36,620 bases of DNA from an uncultured Clostridia bacterium (GCA_910583755.1 CAJTZO010000025.1:1-36620); one strand, 5' to 3'; counted from the first letter of the stretch, positions 1 through 7,793 are shown. Notes: a model not told the origin generated them from the sequence alone. Made by a program: numbers and translations.

Positions 1-184
1 TTTGTGGGTTTCACCCACACCCACCAACTTTTTTAAAAAAAAGTTGGACAAAAAATTTTCACGGAAAAACTAGCGTTTTTCCTTATCAAATCCATCTTTT
101 TAGCGAAATATTAGTTTCGCCTTAAAGTTCTTTGCTTCTTTCTTTCAAGAAAAAAGTAGGAGTTTGAGGGCTGACCCTCAAGGT
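1..184 (-). repeat. Multi-hairpin intergenic repeat, copy A (left edge cut by window)
   Basis: Reading the minus strand, this matches the copies at 4509-4724 and 26609-26804 almost end to end. It contains hairpins TTGAGGG-tcag-CCCTCAA, a TTCTTTC-type hairpin, GCGAAAC/GTTTCGC-like, GGAAAAACgctaGTTTTTCC, CCAAC-T/A-run-GTTGG (24-47) and TGTGGGT-ttc-ACCCACA (3-19 on the plus strand). The inner end lies on the addB stop codon: the TGA at 178-180 is part of the first hairpin. The terminal sequence found at other copies (CAGCTTGTCAA) is missing here and addB coding sequence takes its place. The other end lies outside the window. Function is unknown; a non-autonomous mobile element or a structured 3' UTR are both possible. 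Confidence 0.75.
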
Positions 185-3100
185 TCTTCTTTTGGTGTAA
201 TCAAGTCCCAAAAAGATTTTTCATTTATTTTTTGCAAGATACGATACTGACTATAAGGAGAGCTTTTATCAAAACGGCAAATGCTATGATAAGGACAATA
301 GGTACAAGCAACTTCGCCATCTTTTTTATAGGGATAAGGGGCAATTTCTCCCTTTATCAGTGCTTCTCCTATTTCCTGTACTTTCTTTTTTGTAAATGCC
401 ATAATGTTTTGATAATCTTCTTCCTTTGCTACTTTAGAACGTTTACTAATGGTGCTATCCTTTAAGGAAGAAACAGGAATGATTGCAGATTCTGTACTTG
501 GAGTCAAGCTATTTCCATTTTCAAAAATATGGTCTAAGCCTTGTATTACCTTTACATCATTTAACACTAAACCAGACATTTTTAATTCTTTAAATAAAGC
601 AGCATAAATTTCTTGAGATGACATTTCTTTATCCAGTGTAATAGAAGGGTCTTTCATGCGAAAATAAAATACAGCGCCCGGTTTTATATCAAACTCCTGT
701 TTATTATTTTCTAAAAAAGCATCTAAATAAATAAAAAGTTGTAACTGTAATCCATAAAAAATATCTCGATAATCAAATGCTTTTTGTCCTGATTTATAAT
801 CAATAATTTTTACATATCTTTTCTGGTCTTTATCCATAATATCTACCCTGTCAATTTTGCCATTTAGCAATAGTTGCTCTCCTCCAGAAAGTTCTATTAC
901 AATTGGTGGCAGCATAGATTCTATTCCAAACCCTACCTCTGCACCGTATGGCTCAAATTTTCCCATTTGTACATGTTGTGTTAAAGTCCAAGCAGCCTTT
1001 TTGGAAATTCTTTTTAAACGTTGTAAAAGATACTGATTTCCAAAGGTATCATATAAAATTTGGTTTCCTAATTTTGGCGCCGCCGTTTCTACTGCATATT
1101 CTATAATATCATCAGCCTCTTTTTTCTTTAAATCATGCCATGAAATCTTTTTTTGATATAATTCTTTGGAAAAAAGTTCCATAACTTCATGAAAAAGAAG
1201 TCCTAAATCAGGAATTCTAAGTTGATATAGCTGTCTTTCTTTTGCTTTTAAACCATATTCTGCAAAAAAAGAAAAAGGACAGCTTGAAAATTTTTCTAAA
1301 CGGGAAACACTGGTATACATTCGATTTCCGTATATTTTTTTTATCATTTTTTTAGAGATATGTTCCACTGTTTCTTGTGCAAGCAACCCTCTTTTTAACA
1401 TGACGATTTGTTCCTGCCACATTTCATTTGTATTATAATAGCTATAAGCATCTTTCCATATAGCATCCATATCATTTTTTGTTGAAATATACTTTCTCAT
1501 TTGCTCGCCCAAAAAATGAATAGCTGTTTTTGGAGTTGCCATATGTTCTAATGGTTCTGATATAATTTCTTCTTTCAAAGAGGGAAACATTTTTTTTAAT
1601 TTCATAATGACAGAAGATGGTCGTAAGGGTTTTCCTTCCAAATCTGCAATACAGTAGCTGATACATAGTTTTTGAGAAGGTTTTGTAAATCCTTTATAAA
1701 TTAAGTATTGTTCTTCAAATGCTTTTCTTTTTATATTTGGTGCTAATTCAACACCTTGCACAATTAAACTTTCCCGTTCTCCTTCTGTAAAAATGCCATC
1801 TGCTTCCATAGGAGAAGGCAAGATTCCCTCATTTACTCCTAATACAAAAAGCACTTTTAATTCTGGTAAACGGCTTCTTTCAATATCACCTACAATAATA
1901 CTATCTACTGTAGGCGGTACAATTCCCATTTTGCTTCGTTCTAATCCAGCTTCTATAATTTTATAATATTCCTGTATTTCAATTTTTTCTTCTCCTAATA
2001 TTTCTGTTGCTTTTTCCAAAAGTTCAATAAGCATAGACCATATTTGTTGATATTCCTTTGCCTTTTCCACTGTTTCAGCAGTTTCTACTAACATTAATGT
2101 TTTTCCACTAGCATCAAGGGACTGTAAAAAGGCAAACAATAATTTTGACCATTCTAATAAAGTATGTTTCTGATTGTTATGTGATTTTTCATATAAGTCC
2201 ATTAAGGGAGAAACTGCTTTTTGTTTTAGTATATTGATTTGTTCCAGTTCTTCTTCTGTTTTTTGTCCATATTCCCATTTTTCTTGAAACCATTTCTGTC
2301 CTTTGATACCATAAGCAAGTACGTAATTTTCTAGTTGGTCAGTTTCTTCTTGTGTTAAAAGAGAATATCCTGTTTTAAGATAGCGGAACATACTTTCATA
2401 GGAAAAACGGTAGGATAATGCATCTAAAACACTGCGTACCAGTTCGATTAATGGATGGGAAATAATTTCTCTTTTTCTGTCAATAAAATAAGGTATTTCA
2501 AATTCTTCTAAAATTCCCCTTAAACTTTTTTCATAAAGTTGTAAGCCATTTGTTACAATTCCAATATCCTGATAACGTAAATTTTCTTTTTTAAGGAAAA
2601 AAATAATCTTTTCTGCTGTCCTTGTCATTTCTTCATATTGATTTTGAGCAGCAAAAAGAGAAATGCCATCTAGTTCTTGTGTGCTTTTACTAAAATATTT
2701 AAAATAATGTTGTTCTAAAAAAAGTAGTCCTTTTTTTGTAGTCCTTTGATTTTTATAGAATATGATTGGATTTTCTATGATACAATTTTGCTCTTTTGCA
2801 ATTTCTTTTATTTTTTTTGCTGTTATAAAAGGTTCGTAAAAACCATGAAACATAGCAACATCAGATTGCATAAAGGTATCGGAATCTATAGTTAATGTTA
2901 TCGTAACTGTTTTTGCCAAACGTAACAGTTGTTTTATAATATTATATTCTTGCGGTGTAAATCCATAAAAACCATCTATCCAGATTTCTGTATCTTTCCA
3001 TTGCTCCATTGATTGCAGACGTTCTGCAAGTAAGTCCAGTAATTCATCTCCAGAAATATATTCCCTTTGTAAAAATTGCTGGTATCCCTGCATAATAAGA

Positions 3101-3567
3101 CACAAATCAGATAATTTATCCTTTACTTTCTGGGAAAGTTTTTCACTTTTTCGATAAGAGTTTAATTGCTCCATATCTACTTGATAGCAAAATAATTCTG
3201 AAATGGTAGCTCCTAATTGTTCTATAAATCCCTCTTGTTCTAAACTATTTTTAAAATATAGTAAATCATTCTTTTTTTGATTTAATATTTTTCTTAATAT
3301 CATTGATTTGCTAACATCATTTAAAGGAATGGTTTTTCCAATTCCTTTTTTTTGAAATATCCGATAAGCAAGCTTTTTAAAATGAAATACTTCTATTTGT
3401 AAAATAGCTTTTCCTTTTGTTTTTTGTATCAATTCTTTATTTGCTTGCAAAGAATATTGTTCTGGTACAAGTAAAATAAATTGTCCTTGTTCTTTTTGTA
3501 CCATTTCGTTGAAACAGTATTCTGTTTTTCCGCTGCCTGCTCGTCCGATGACAAAACGCAAAGACAT
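178..3567 (-). CDS. addB: ATP-dependent helicase/deoxyribonuclease subunit B (AddB)
   Basis: AddB is one half of AddAB, the Gram-positive counterpart of RecBCD, which resects double-strand breaks and recognises Chi for RecA loading. The 1129-residue protein has the usual length. It begins with a P-loop (GRAGSGKT, residues 8-15) and ends with the nuclease domain, where the PD-(D/E)XK core reads GKIDRVDI...KIIDYKSG. The four cysteines of the AddB iron-sulfur cluster are all visible: one in FSSCPFSFF ahead of the nuclease, and C1088, C1091 and C1097 in the tail (C-x2-C-x5-C). The ATG follows AGAAGGGATAAACA. The partner addA normally lies directly downstream, which would be left of this window. 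The stop codon and following sequence belong to repeat copy A, so the last residues may have been altered by the repeat's arrival. Confidence 0.97.
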   Translation of the reverse strand: MSLRFVIGRAGSGKTEYCFNEMVQKEQGQFILLVPEQYSLQANKELIQKTKGKAILQIEVFHFKKLAYRIFQKKGIGKTIPLNDVSKSMILRKILNQKKNDLLYFKNSLEQEGFIEQLGATISELFCYQVDMEQLNSYRKSEKLSQKVKDKLSDLCLIMQGYQQFLQREYISGDELLDLLAERLQSMEQWKDTEIWIDGFYGFTPQEYNIIKQLLRLAKTVTITLTIDSDTFMQSDVAMFHGFYEPFITAKKIKEIAKEQNCIIENPIIFYKNQRTTKKGLLFLEQHYFKYFSKSTQELDGISLFAAQNQYEEMTRTAEKIIFFLKKENLRYQDIGIVTNGLQLYEKSLRGILEEFEIPYFIDRKREIISHPLIELVRSVLDALSYRFSYESMFRYLKTGYSLLTQEETDQLENYVLAYGIKGQKWFQEKWEYGQKTEEELEQINILKQKAVSPLMDLYEKSHNNQKHTLLEWSKLLFAFLQSLDASGKTLMLVETAETVEKAKEYQQIWSMLIELLEKATEILGEEKIEIQEYYKIIEAGLERSKMGIVPPTVDSIIVGDIERSRLPELKVLFVLGVNEGILPSPMEADGIFTEGERESLIVQGVELAPNIKRKAFEEQYLIYKGFTKPSQKLCISYCIADLEGKPLRPSSVIMKLKKMFPSLKEEIISEPLEHMATPKTAIHFLGEQMRKYISTKNDMDAIWKDAYSYYNTNEMWQEQIVMLKRGLLAQETVEHISKKMIKKIYGNRMYTSVSRLEKFSSCPFSFFAEYGLKAKERQLYQLRIPDLGLLFHEVMELFSKELYQKKISWHDLKKKEADDIIEYAVETAAPKLGNQILYDTFGNQYLLQRLKRISKKAAWTLTQHVQMGKFEPYGAEVGFGIESMLPPIVIELSGGEQLLLNGKIDRVDIMDKDQKRYVKIIDYKSGQKAFDYRDIFYGLQLQLFIYLDAFLENNKQEFDIKPGAVFYFRMKDPSITLDKEMSSQEIYAALFKELKMSGLVLNDVKVIQGLDHIFENGNSLTPSTESAIIPVSSLKDSTISKRSKVAKEEDYQNIMAFTKKKVQEIGEALIKGEIAPYPYKKDGEVACTYCPYHSICRFDKSSPYSQYRILQKINEKSFWDLITPKEEP

Positions 3568-3661
3568 TGTTTATCCCTTCTTTCTTTTTTAGCTTGTACA
3601 AATGGCATAATTACAGCAAAAAATTCATACAGTATTGTATATTTATCAAGGAGGTTACAGC

Positions 3662-4069
3662 ATGAATGGAACAAAATTTGTGGTCATTAAATTTAGGGAA
3701 CTGGTAAAAACAGTTGTTTTTGCCATACTAGGCGTTATCATTATTGTAGGGCTGATTTACTTCTTTTTACCAAAAGAAGAAGAAACCGCAGTTTATCGTC
3801 CGGGTACCTATTACTCTGAATTTACACTAAATGGCGAAACTGCCGAGGTGGAAATTGTTGTAGACAAAAACAATATCAAGTCTGTTTCTCTAATGAATAT
3901 GCCAGAAACAATTTCTGTTTTTTATCCTCTTGTGGAAACTACAGCAAAAGAAGTTGGAAAAGAAATTGTAAAACAACAATCTACTGCCATTGATATTTCT
4001 CAAAATACATATACTGCGCAACTGATATTAGATGCAGTAGAAAAAGGACTTGCAGAAGCCACAAGATAA
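3662..4069 (+). CDS. Small membrane-anchored protein with FMN_bind-like domain
   Basis: 135 residues. I chose the ATG behind AAGGAGG (about 3649-3655) rather than the upstream ATG of the same frame at 3635, which lies before this site. Residues about 14-36 form one membrane helix; the rest is probably outside the cell. The outer part follows the FMN_bind pattern: a GTYYSEF strand, a V-rich strand pair (AEVEIVVDKNNIKSVSL), then QSTAIDISQNTYTAQLILDAVEKGL. In canonical FMN_bind proteins the last segment reads D-x-x-S-G-A-T-x-T/S, and the Thr can carry covalent FMN (RnfG/NqrC). Here it is SQNTYT, so covalent flavin attachment is doubtful. Transcribed away from addB and followed by a good terminator. 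Family assignment is by motif resemblance only. Confidence 0.6.
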   Translation: MNGTKFVVIKFRELVKTVVFAILGVIIIVGLIYFFLPKEEETAVYRPGTYYSEFTLNGETAEVEIVVDKNNIKSVSLMNMPETISVFYPLVETTAKEVGKEIVKQQSTAIDISQNTYTAQLILDAVEKGLAEATR

Positions 4070-4081
4070 TTTAACATTTTA

Positions 4082-4117
4082 GCAGTCTGCACACTTTGTA
4101 CAGACTGCCTTTTTTTG
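4082..4117 (+). terminator. Rho-independent terminator of the FMN_bind-like gene
   Basis: GCAGTCTG (4082-4089) pairs with CAGACTGC (4101-4108), followed by a run of seven T. It starts 12 bases after the stop codon of the upstream gene and runs up to the stop of the convergent small gene. Confidence 0.85.
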
Positions 4118-4357
4118 TTAAAATGTTTTCCAATATTGTTTTATGTTGTGTTCTTCTATAGCATCTCTATAAGAATCTGCTATTTCAAAAATTTCATCCT
4201 CATCTTTTATTGTCATAACATATACCTTATTTGGATATTTCTTTTTTACCCATTCCCGAAATTCTTTTTCCCATTGTTTTGCATGTTCTTCCATATCCTC
4301 ATAACAAAGTAATTCTTCTTTGACTGCTTCAATGACTTCTTCCATTGATAATTTCAT
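4118..4357 (-). CDS. Small hypothetical acidic protein
   Basis: 79 residues with an excellent AGGAGG site a few bases before the ATG, so it is probably translated. The sequence is charged and mostly helical in character (MEEVIEAVKEELLCYEDMEEHAKQ...), rich in Glu, Lys and Trp, with a single Cys and no membrane segment or signal peptide. I do not recognise the family. It converges on the FMN_bind-like gene, the two being separated only by the shared terminator region. Its 5' side faces the mini-repeat at 4386-4458. Confidence 0.55.
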   Translation of the reverse strand: MKLSMEEVIEAVKEELLCYEDMEEHAKQWEKEFREWVKKKYPNKVYVMTIKDEDEIFEIADSYRDAIEEHNIKQYWKTF

Positions 4358-4385
4358 TTTTTTCCTCCTAAAATTTGTGTTTATT

Positions 4386-4458
4386 TTCTATGATAGAAGA
4401 TGAATGTCCCTTTGTTTCCTTTTTTCAAAAAAGGAAGCGTTGACAGGTTATCATAGAA
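4386..4458 (+). repeat. Short relative of the multi-hairpin repeat, with inverted ends
   Basis: Perfect 10-bp inverted ends TTCTATGATA (4386-4395) and TATCATAGAA (4449-4458) enclose a 53-nt core. The core keeps GTCC, then a TTCCTTTTTT/AAAAAAGGAA hairpin, then GCGTTGACAGG. This order matches the right half of the full element (GTCC, CCAAC/GTTGG hairpin, TTGACAGAC end). It probably represents a reduced member of the same family, 50 nt from full copy B. Confidence 0.5.
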
Positions 4459-4508
4459 CATAGTAAAATAAAGAAAGTTTTTTATAATAATTACCTTATA
4501 AAATACAT

Positions 4509-4724
4509 CAGCTTGTAAAAAAACTTTGAGGGTTAGCCCTCAAACGCCTACTTCTTTCTTGAAAGAAAGAAGCAAAGAACTTTAAGGCGAAACTAACGTT
4601 TCGCTAAAAATATTGGTTTTATCAGGAAAATGTTAGTTTTTTCGATAAAGTTTTTTGTCCAACTTTTTTTAAAAAAAGTTGGTGGGTGTGGGTGAAACCC
4701 CCAAAAAAACTTTATTGACAGACG
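4509..4724 (+). repeat. Multi-hairpin intergenic repeat, copy B (most complete)
   Basis: Left end CAGCTTGTAAAAAAA, right end TTATTGACAGAC, which are imperfect inverted repeats of each other. Between them, in order: TTTGAGGG-TTAG-CCCTCAAA (4525-4544), a TTCTTTC/GAAAGAA hairpin (about 4551-4572), GCGAAAC-TAAC-GTTTCGC (4587-4604), a GGAAAA/TTTTTTC hairpin near 4625-4643, a 24-nt perfect palindrome CCAAC-T7-A7-GTTGG (4659-4682), and a TGGGT-gaa-ACCC hairpin (4689-4700). It is flanked by the 17-bp direct repeat TACCTTATA(A/G)AATACAT at 4492-4508 and 4734-4750, one mismatch. Most of the 440-bp gap before ruvA is occupied by this element and the mini-repeat. Confidence 0.8.
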
Positions 4725-4744
4725 GATGTATTCTACCTTATAGA
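4715..4744 (+). promoter_or_regulatory. Probable ruvA-ruvB-queA promoter, -35 box inside repeat copy B
   Basis: TTGACA (4715-4720), 18-nt spacer, TATAGA (4739-4744). The -35 hexamer is the right end of the repeat; the -10 lies in the flanking palindrome ATGTATTCTA..TAGAATACAT. Transcription would start near 4751, about 50 nt before ruvA. No better candidate was seen between the repeat and ruvA. Confidence 0.55.
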
Positions 4745-4797
4745 ATACATTAATTGTATGACTATTTCAACAAAAAATACAGCTTAAAATACGAAAG

Positions 4798-5409
4798 TTG
4801 GTGAAGGATTTGATTTCTTACATAAAAGGAAAAATAACTTATAAAACAGAATCCTTTCTTGTATTGGAATGTAATGGAATTGGTTATAAAATTTATGTTT
4901 CAAATACAACAATTTCTTCTTTAAAGGAAGCAGAGGAAATAATGATATATACTTTTATGAATGTAAAAGAGGATAATATTTCTCTTTTTGGTTTTTTGAC
5001 GCAACAGGAACAGGATATTTTTTACCAGTTGATAGGGGTATCTGGGATTGGTCCAAAAGGGGCACTAGCTTTTTTATCTAACATGACACCACAGGAAATC
5101 ATTCTTGCGATTCTTTCCGAAGATGTTAAGACATTAAGTAAAATACCGGGAATTGGAAAAAAGACAACACAAAGACTCATCTTAGAATTAAAAGATAAGG
5201 TAAAAATGGAAACAGTAATGCAATTAGAGCAACCATTAGAAGCAACAAAAACCATCGAAAAAGATGAAAAATGGGAAGCAATCGAAGCTTTAACGGCATT
5301 AGGCTATAGCAAACAAGAAGCAATGCAAGCAGTACATACTTGTTATCAGGAGGGGCTTACTGTAGAAGAAATATTAAAATTATCTTTTAAAAAATTGATA
5401 AAATTTTAA
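4798..5409 (+). CDS. ruvA: Holliday junction branch migration complex subunit RuvA
   Basis: RuvA binds the four-way junction as a tetramer and recruits RuvB motors. At 203 residues the length is typical. The order is: N-terminal OB domain from ISYIKGKITYK, two helix-hairpin-helix motifs (IGVSGIGPKGA and IPGIGKKTTQRL), then an acidic linker and the C-terminal three-helix domain (KWEAIEALTALGYSKQEA) that touches RuvB. The start is uncertain: in-frame TTG at 4798, GTG at 4801 and TTG at 4810 are all possible. The last would give the classical MISYIKG N-terminus, but none has a convincing Shine-Dalgarno sequence at normal spacing. First gene of a ruvA-ruvB-queA operon. Confidence 0.96.
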   Translation: MVKDLISYIKGKITYKTESFLVLECNGIGYKIYVSNTTISSLKEAEEIMIYTFMNVKEDNISLFGFLTQQEQDIFYQLIGVSGIGPKGALAFLSNMTPQEIILAILSEDVKTLSKIPGIGKKTTQRLILELKDKVKMETVMQLEQPLEATKTIEKDEKWEAIEALTALGYSKQEAMQAVHTCYQEGLTVEEILKLSFKKLIKF

Positions 5410-5427
5410 CGAAAATAGGTGATTACC

Positions 5428-6432
5428 GTGGAAAATAGACGAATTATAACAGCAGGGTTTCAAATAGAAGATACAGAAGTGGAACAAAAATTACGTCCTG
5501 AAACATTAGATACTTATATTGGACAAGAAAACATTAAAAGTAATATGAAAATATTTATGCAAGCGGCAAAACAAAGAAAAGAAGCCCTTGACCATGTACT
5601 GCTATATGGTCCTCCTGGACTGGGAAAAACAACACTTTCCAATATTATTGCGAATGAAATGGGCGTAAATATTAAAACAACTTCTGGTCCTGCTATAGAA
5701 CGTCCGGGAGATATGGCAGCAATTTTAAATAATCTTTCAGAAGGAGATATTTTATTTATAGATGAAATTCACAGATTAAATCGTATGATTGAAGAAATAT
5801 TATATCCTGCTATGGAAGATTTTGTCATTGATATTGTCATTGGAAAAGGTGCTGGTGCACGTTCTGTACGGCTAGATTTGCCTCATTTTACCCTAATTGG
5901 AGCAACTACAAGAATTGGACTTCTAACAGCACCATTAAGGGATAGATTTGGTGTCATTCATAGATTAGAACTTTATACCATTGAAGAATTAAAAACAATC
6001 ATTCATCGCTCTGCTGAAGTATTACAAATTCAGATAGAAGAAAAGGGAGCAGAAGAAATTGCAAGACGTTCCAGAGGAACACCTCGTATTGCAAATAGGT
6101 TACTAAAAAGAGTCCGAGATTTTGCACAAGTAAAATATGATAGTAATATTACAGAAGAAGTTGCAAAATTTGCCCTTGATTTATTGGATGTAGATAAAAT
6201 GGGACTTGACTATATCGATAGAAAAATGCTTTTAACTATGATAGAAAAATTTAATGGTCGTCCTGTTGGTTTGGATACCATTGCTGCATCTATTGGAGAA
6301 GCACCAGAAACGATAGAAGATGTTTATGAGCCATATTTGTTACAACTGGGATATTTGCAAAGAACGCCAAGAGGCCGTATAGTAACAGAAAGAGGCTATC
6401 AACATTTTGGGATTCCTTATACAGAAATTTAA
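5428..6432 (+). CDS. ruvB: Holliday junction branch migration DNA helicase RuvB
   Basis: AAA+ motor that pulls DNA through the RuvA-bound junction. Walker A is GPPGLGKTT, Walker B ILFIDEIHRL, sensor 1 GATTR, and the arginine-rich RSRGTPRIANRLLKRVRDFA segment is present, followed by the winged-helix C-terminus (GYLQRTPRGRIVTERGYQHFG). I place the start at GTG 5428, giving MENRRIIT (334 residues), because AGGTGA ends 6 nt before it. An in-frame GTG at 5419 would overlap that site and has no RBS of its own. It begins 18 nt after the ruvA stop. Confidence 0.97.
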   Translation: MENRRIITAGFQIEDTEVEQKLRPETLDTYIGQENIKSNMKIFMQAAKQRKEALDHVLLYGPPGLGKTTLSNIIANEMGVNIKTTSGPAIERPGDMAAILNNLSEGDILFIDEIHRLNRMIEEILYPAMEDFVIDIVIGKGAGARSVRLDLPHFTLIGATTRIGLLTAPLRDRFGVIHRLELYTIEELKTIIHRSAEVLQIQIEEKGAEEIARRSRGTPRIANRLLKRVRDFAQVKYDSNITEEVAKFALDLLDVDKMGLDYIDRKMLLTMIEKFNGRPVGLDTIAASIGEAPETIEDVYEPYLLQLGYLQRTPRGRIVTERGYQHFGIPYTEI

Positions 6433-6452
6433 CAAAGAACAGGAGAAACAAC

Positions 6453-7478
6453 ATGAAAAAACAGGATTTTTATTTTGAACTACCACAAGAATTGATTGCG
6501 CAGGAGCCTTTAAAAGACCGTGCTTCTTCCCGTTTACTTGTCTTAAACAAACAAGGAGAAATAAAGCATAGAATATTTTGGGACATTTTAGATTATTTAA
6601 AAAAAGGAGATTGCCTTGTTATTAATGATACAAAAGTATTACCTGCTCGTTTGATTGGACAAAAAAAAGATACAGGGGCAAAAATAGAAGTGTTACTTTT
6701 AAAAAGAAAAGATATCAATCAATGGGAAACTCTAGTCAAACCTGGAAAAAAGGCAAGAGTTGGTGATAAAATTGTATTTGGCGGTGGAAAATTGGAAGCA
6801 GAAGTATCTGAAATTATAGAAGGTGGAAATCGTATCATTCAATTTTATTATCATGGTGTATTTGAAGAAATTCTGGATGAACTGGGACAAATGCCCCTTC
6901 CCCCTTACATCACACATCATTTAGAAGACAAAAATAGGTATCAAACAGTTTATGCCAAGCAAGAGGGTTCTGCTGCGGCTCCTACTGCTGGGCTACATTT
7001 TACACCAGAACTTTTAAATGAAATTCAAAAAAAAGGAGTTTCTATTGCTTATATTACACTTCATGTGGGATTGGGTACTTTTCGTCCTGTCAAAACAGAA
7101 AATATAGTAGAACATGAGATGCATTCAGAATATTATATAGTAGAGCAAGAGCAAGCAGACATCATAAATCAAGCCAAAAAAGAGGGAGGGAGAATTATTG
7201 CAGTTGGTACAACAAGCACCAGAACATTAGAATCCATAGCAGATGAAAGTGGGCTGATAAAAGCAGCAAGTGGCTGGACAAATATTTTTATTTATCCGGG
7301 TTATCATTTTAAAATCATAGATAGTTTAATCACAAATTTTCATTTGCCAGAATCTACGCTAATTATGCTTGTGTCTGCACTGGCTGGAAAGGAAAATGTA
7401 TTACATGCTTATGATGTTGCTGTAGCAGAAAAATATCGCTTTTTTAGTTTTGGAGATGCTATGTTTATAGAAAGGTAA
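6453..7478 (+). CDS. queA: S-adenosylmethionine:tRNA ribosyltransferase-isomerase QueA
   Basis: Transfers and isomerises the ribosyl part of SAM onto 7-deazaguanine-modified tRNA to make epoxyqueuosine in tRNAs with GUN anticodons. 341 residues, normal length. Family hallmarks: the N-terminal FYFELPQELIAQEPLKDRASSRLLVL, the signature GSAAAPTAGLHFT, HVGLGTFRPV, and near the end TNFHLPESTLIMLVSA. The ATG follows AGGAGAAACAAC, 20 nt after ruvB. The ruvAB-queA order is common in Firmicutes. A tgt gene, which often follows, is absent here; after the stop comes an AT-rich gap with a degenerate repeat copy. Confidence 0.97.
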   Translation: MKKQDFYFELPQELIAQEPLKDRASSRLLVLNKQGEIKHRIFWDILDYLKKGDCLVINDTKVLPARLIGQKKDTGAKIEVLLLKRKDINQWETLVKPGKKARVGDKIVFGGGKLEAEVSEIIEGGNRIIQFYYHGVFEEILDELGQMPLPPYITHHLEDKNRYQTVYAKQEGSAAAPTAGLHFTPELLNEIQKKGVSIAYITLHVGLGTFRPVKTENIVEHEMHSEYYIVEQEQADIINQAKKEGGRIIAVGTTSTRTLESIADESGLIKAASGWTNIFIYPGYHFKIIDSLITNFHLPESTLIMLVSALAGKENVLHAYDVAVAEKYRFFSFGDAMFIER

Positions 7479-7560
7479 ATGGATGGAATATTTGTTATAA
7501 ATATATCAAATTAGCAAAAAAGTTAAAACATGGAGATTTCATTTCAAACATTACAAATTT

Positions 7561-7670
7561 TTTGAAAAAAGCTTGACAAAAACTTTACTAAAAAACCAAC
7601 GGTTTTCCTTATAAAATCAAGCTTCTTAAGAAAACATAGTTTTCTTTTAACAGTTTCAGTCAAGCCTTTT
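7561..7670 (-). repeat. Multi-hairpin intergenic repeat, copy E (diverged)
   Basis: On the minus strand the order matches the other copies: a stem with short TAT loop, then TTGATTTTATAAGGAAAAC, a second stem, then AGTAAAGTTTTTGTC. The stem sequences differ but still pair: AAGAAAAC-ata-GTTTTCTT replaces GCGAAAC-taac-GTTTCGC, and AAAACC-aac-GGTTTT replaces GGAAAAACgctaGTTTTTCC. Ends AGCTTGAC (near 7570) and GTCAAGCC (near 7660) are inverted repeats related to CAGCTTGTCAA. The rest of the 400-bp queA-pilZ gap is AT-rich and shows only the promoter at 7794. Confidence 0.6.
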
Positions 7671-7793
7671 TAAAGGTTTGTAGAAGGTTAAAAATAATGT
7701 TCACATGTTTTTTTAATAAGCTACTTTATCCATTATGAATATGTCTTTTTTTATAATTTTTATACAAATAATCCAATTTTTATTGCGATTTTC

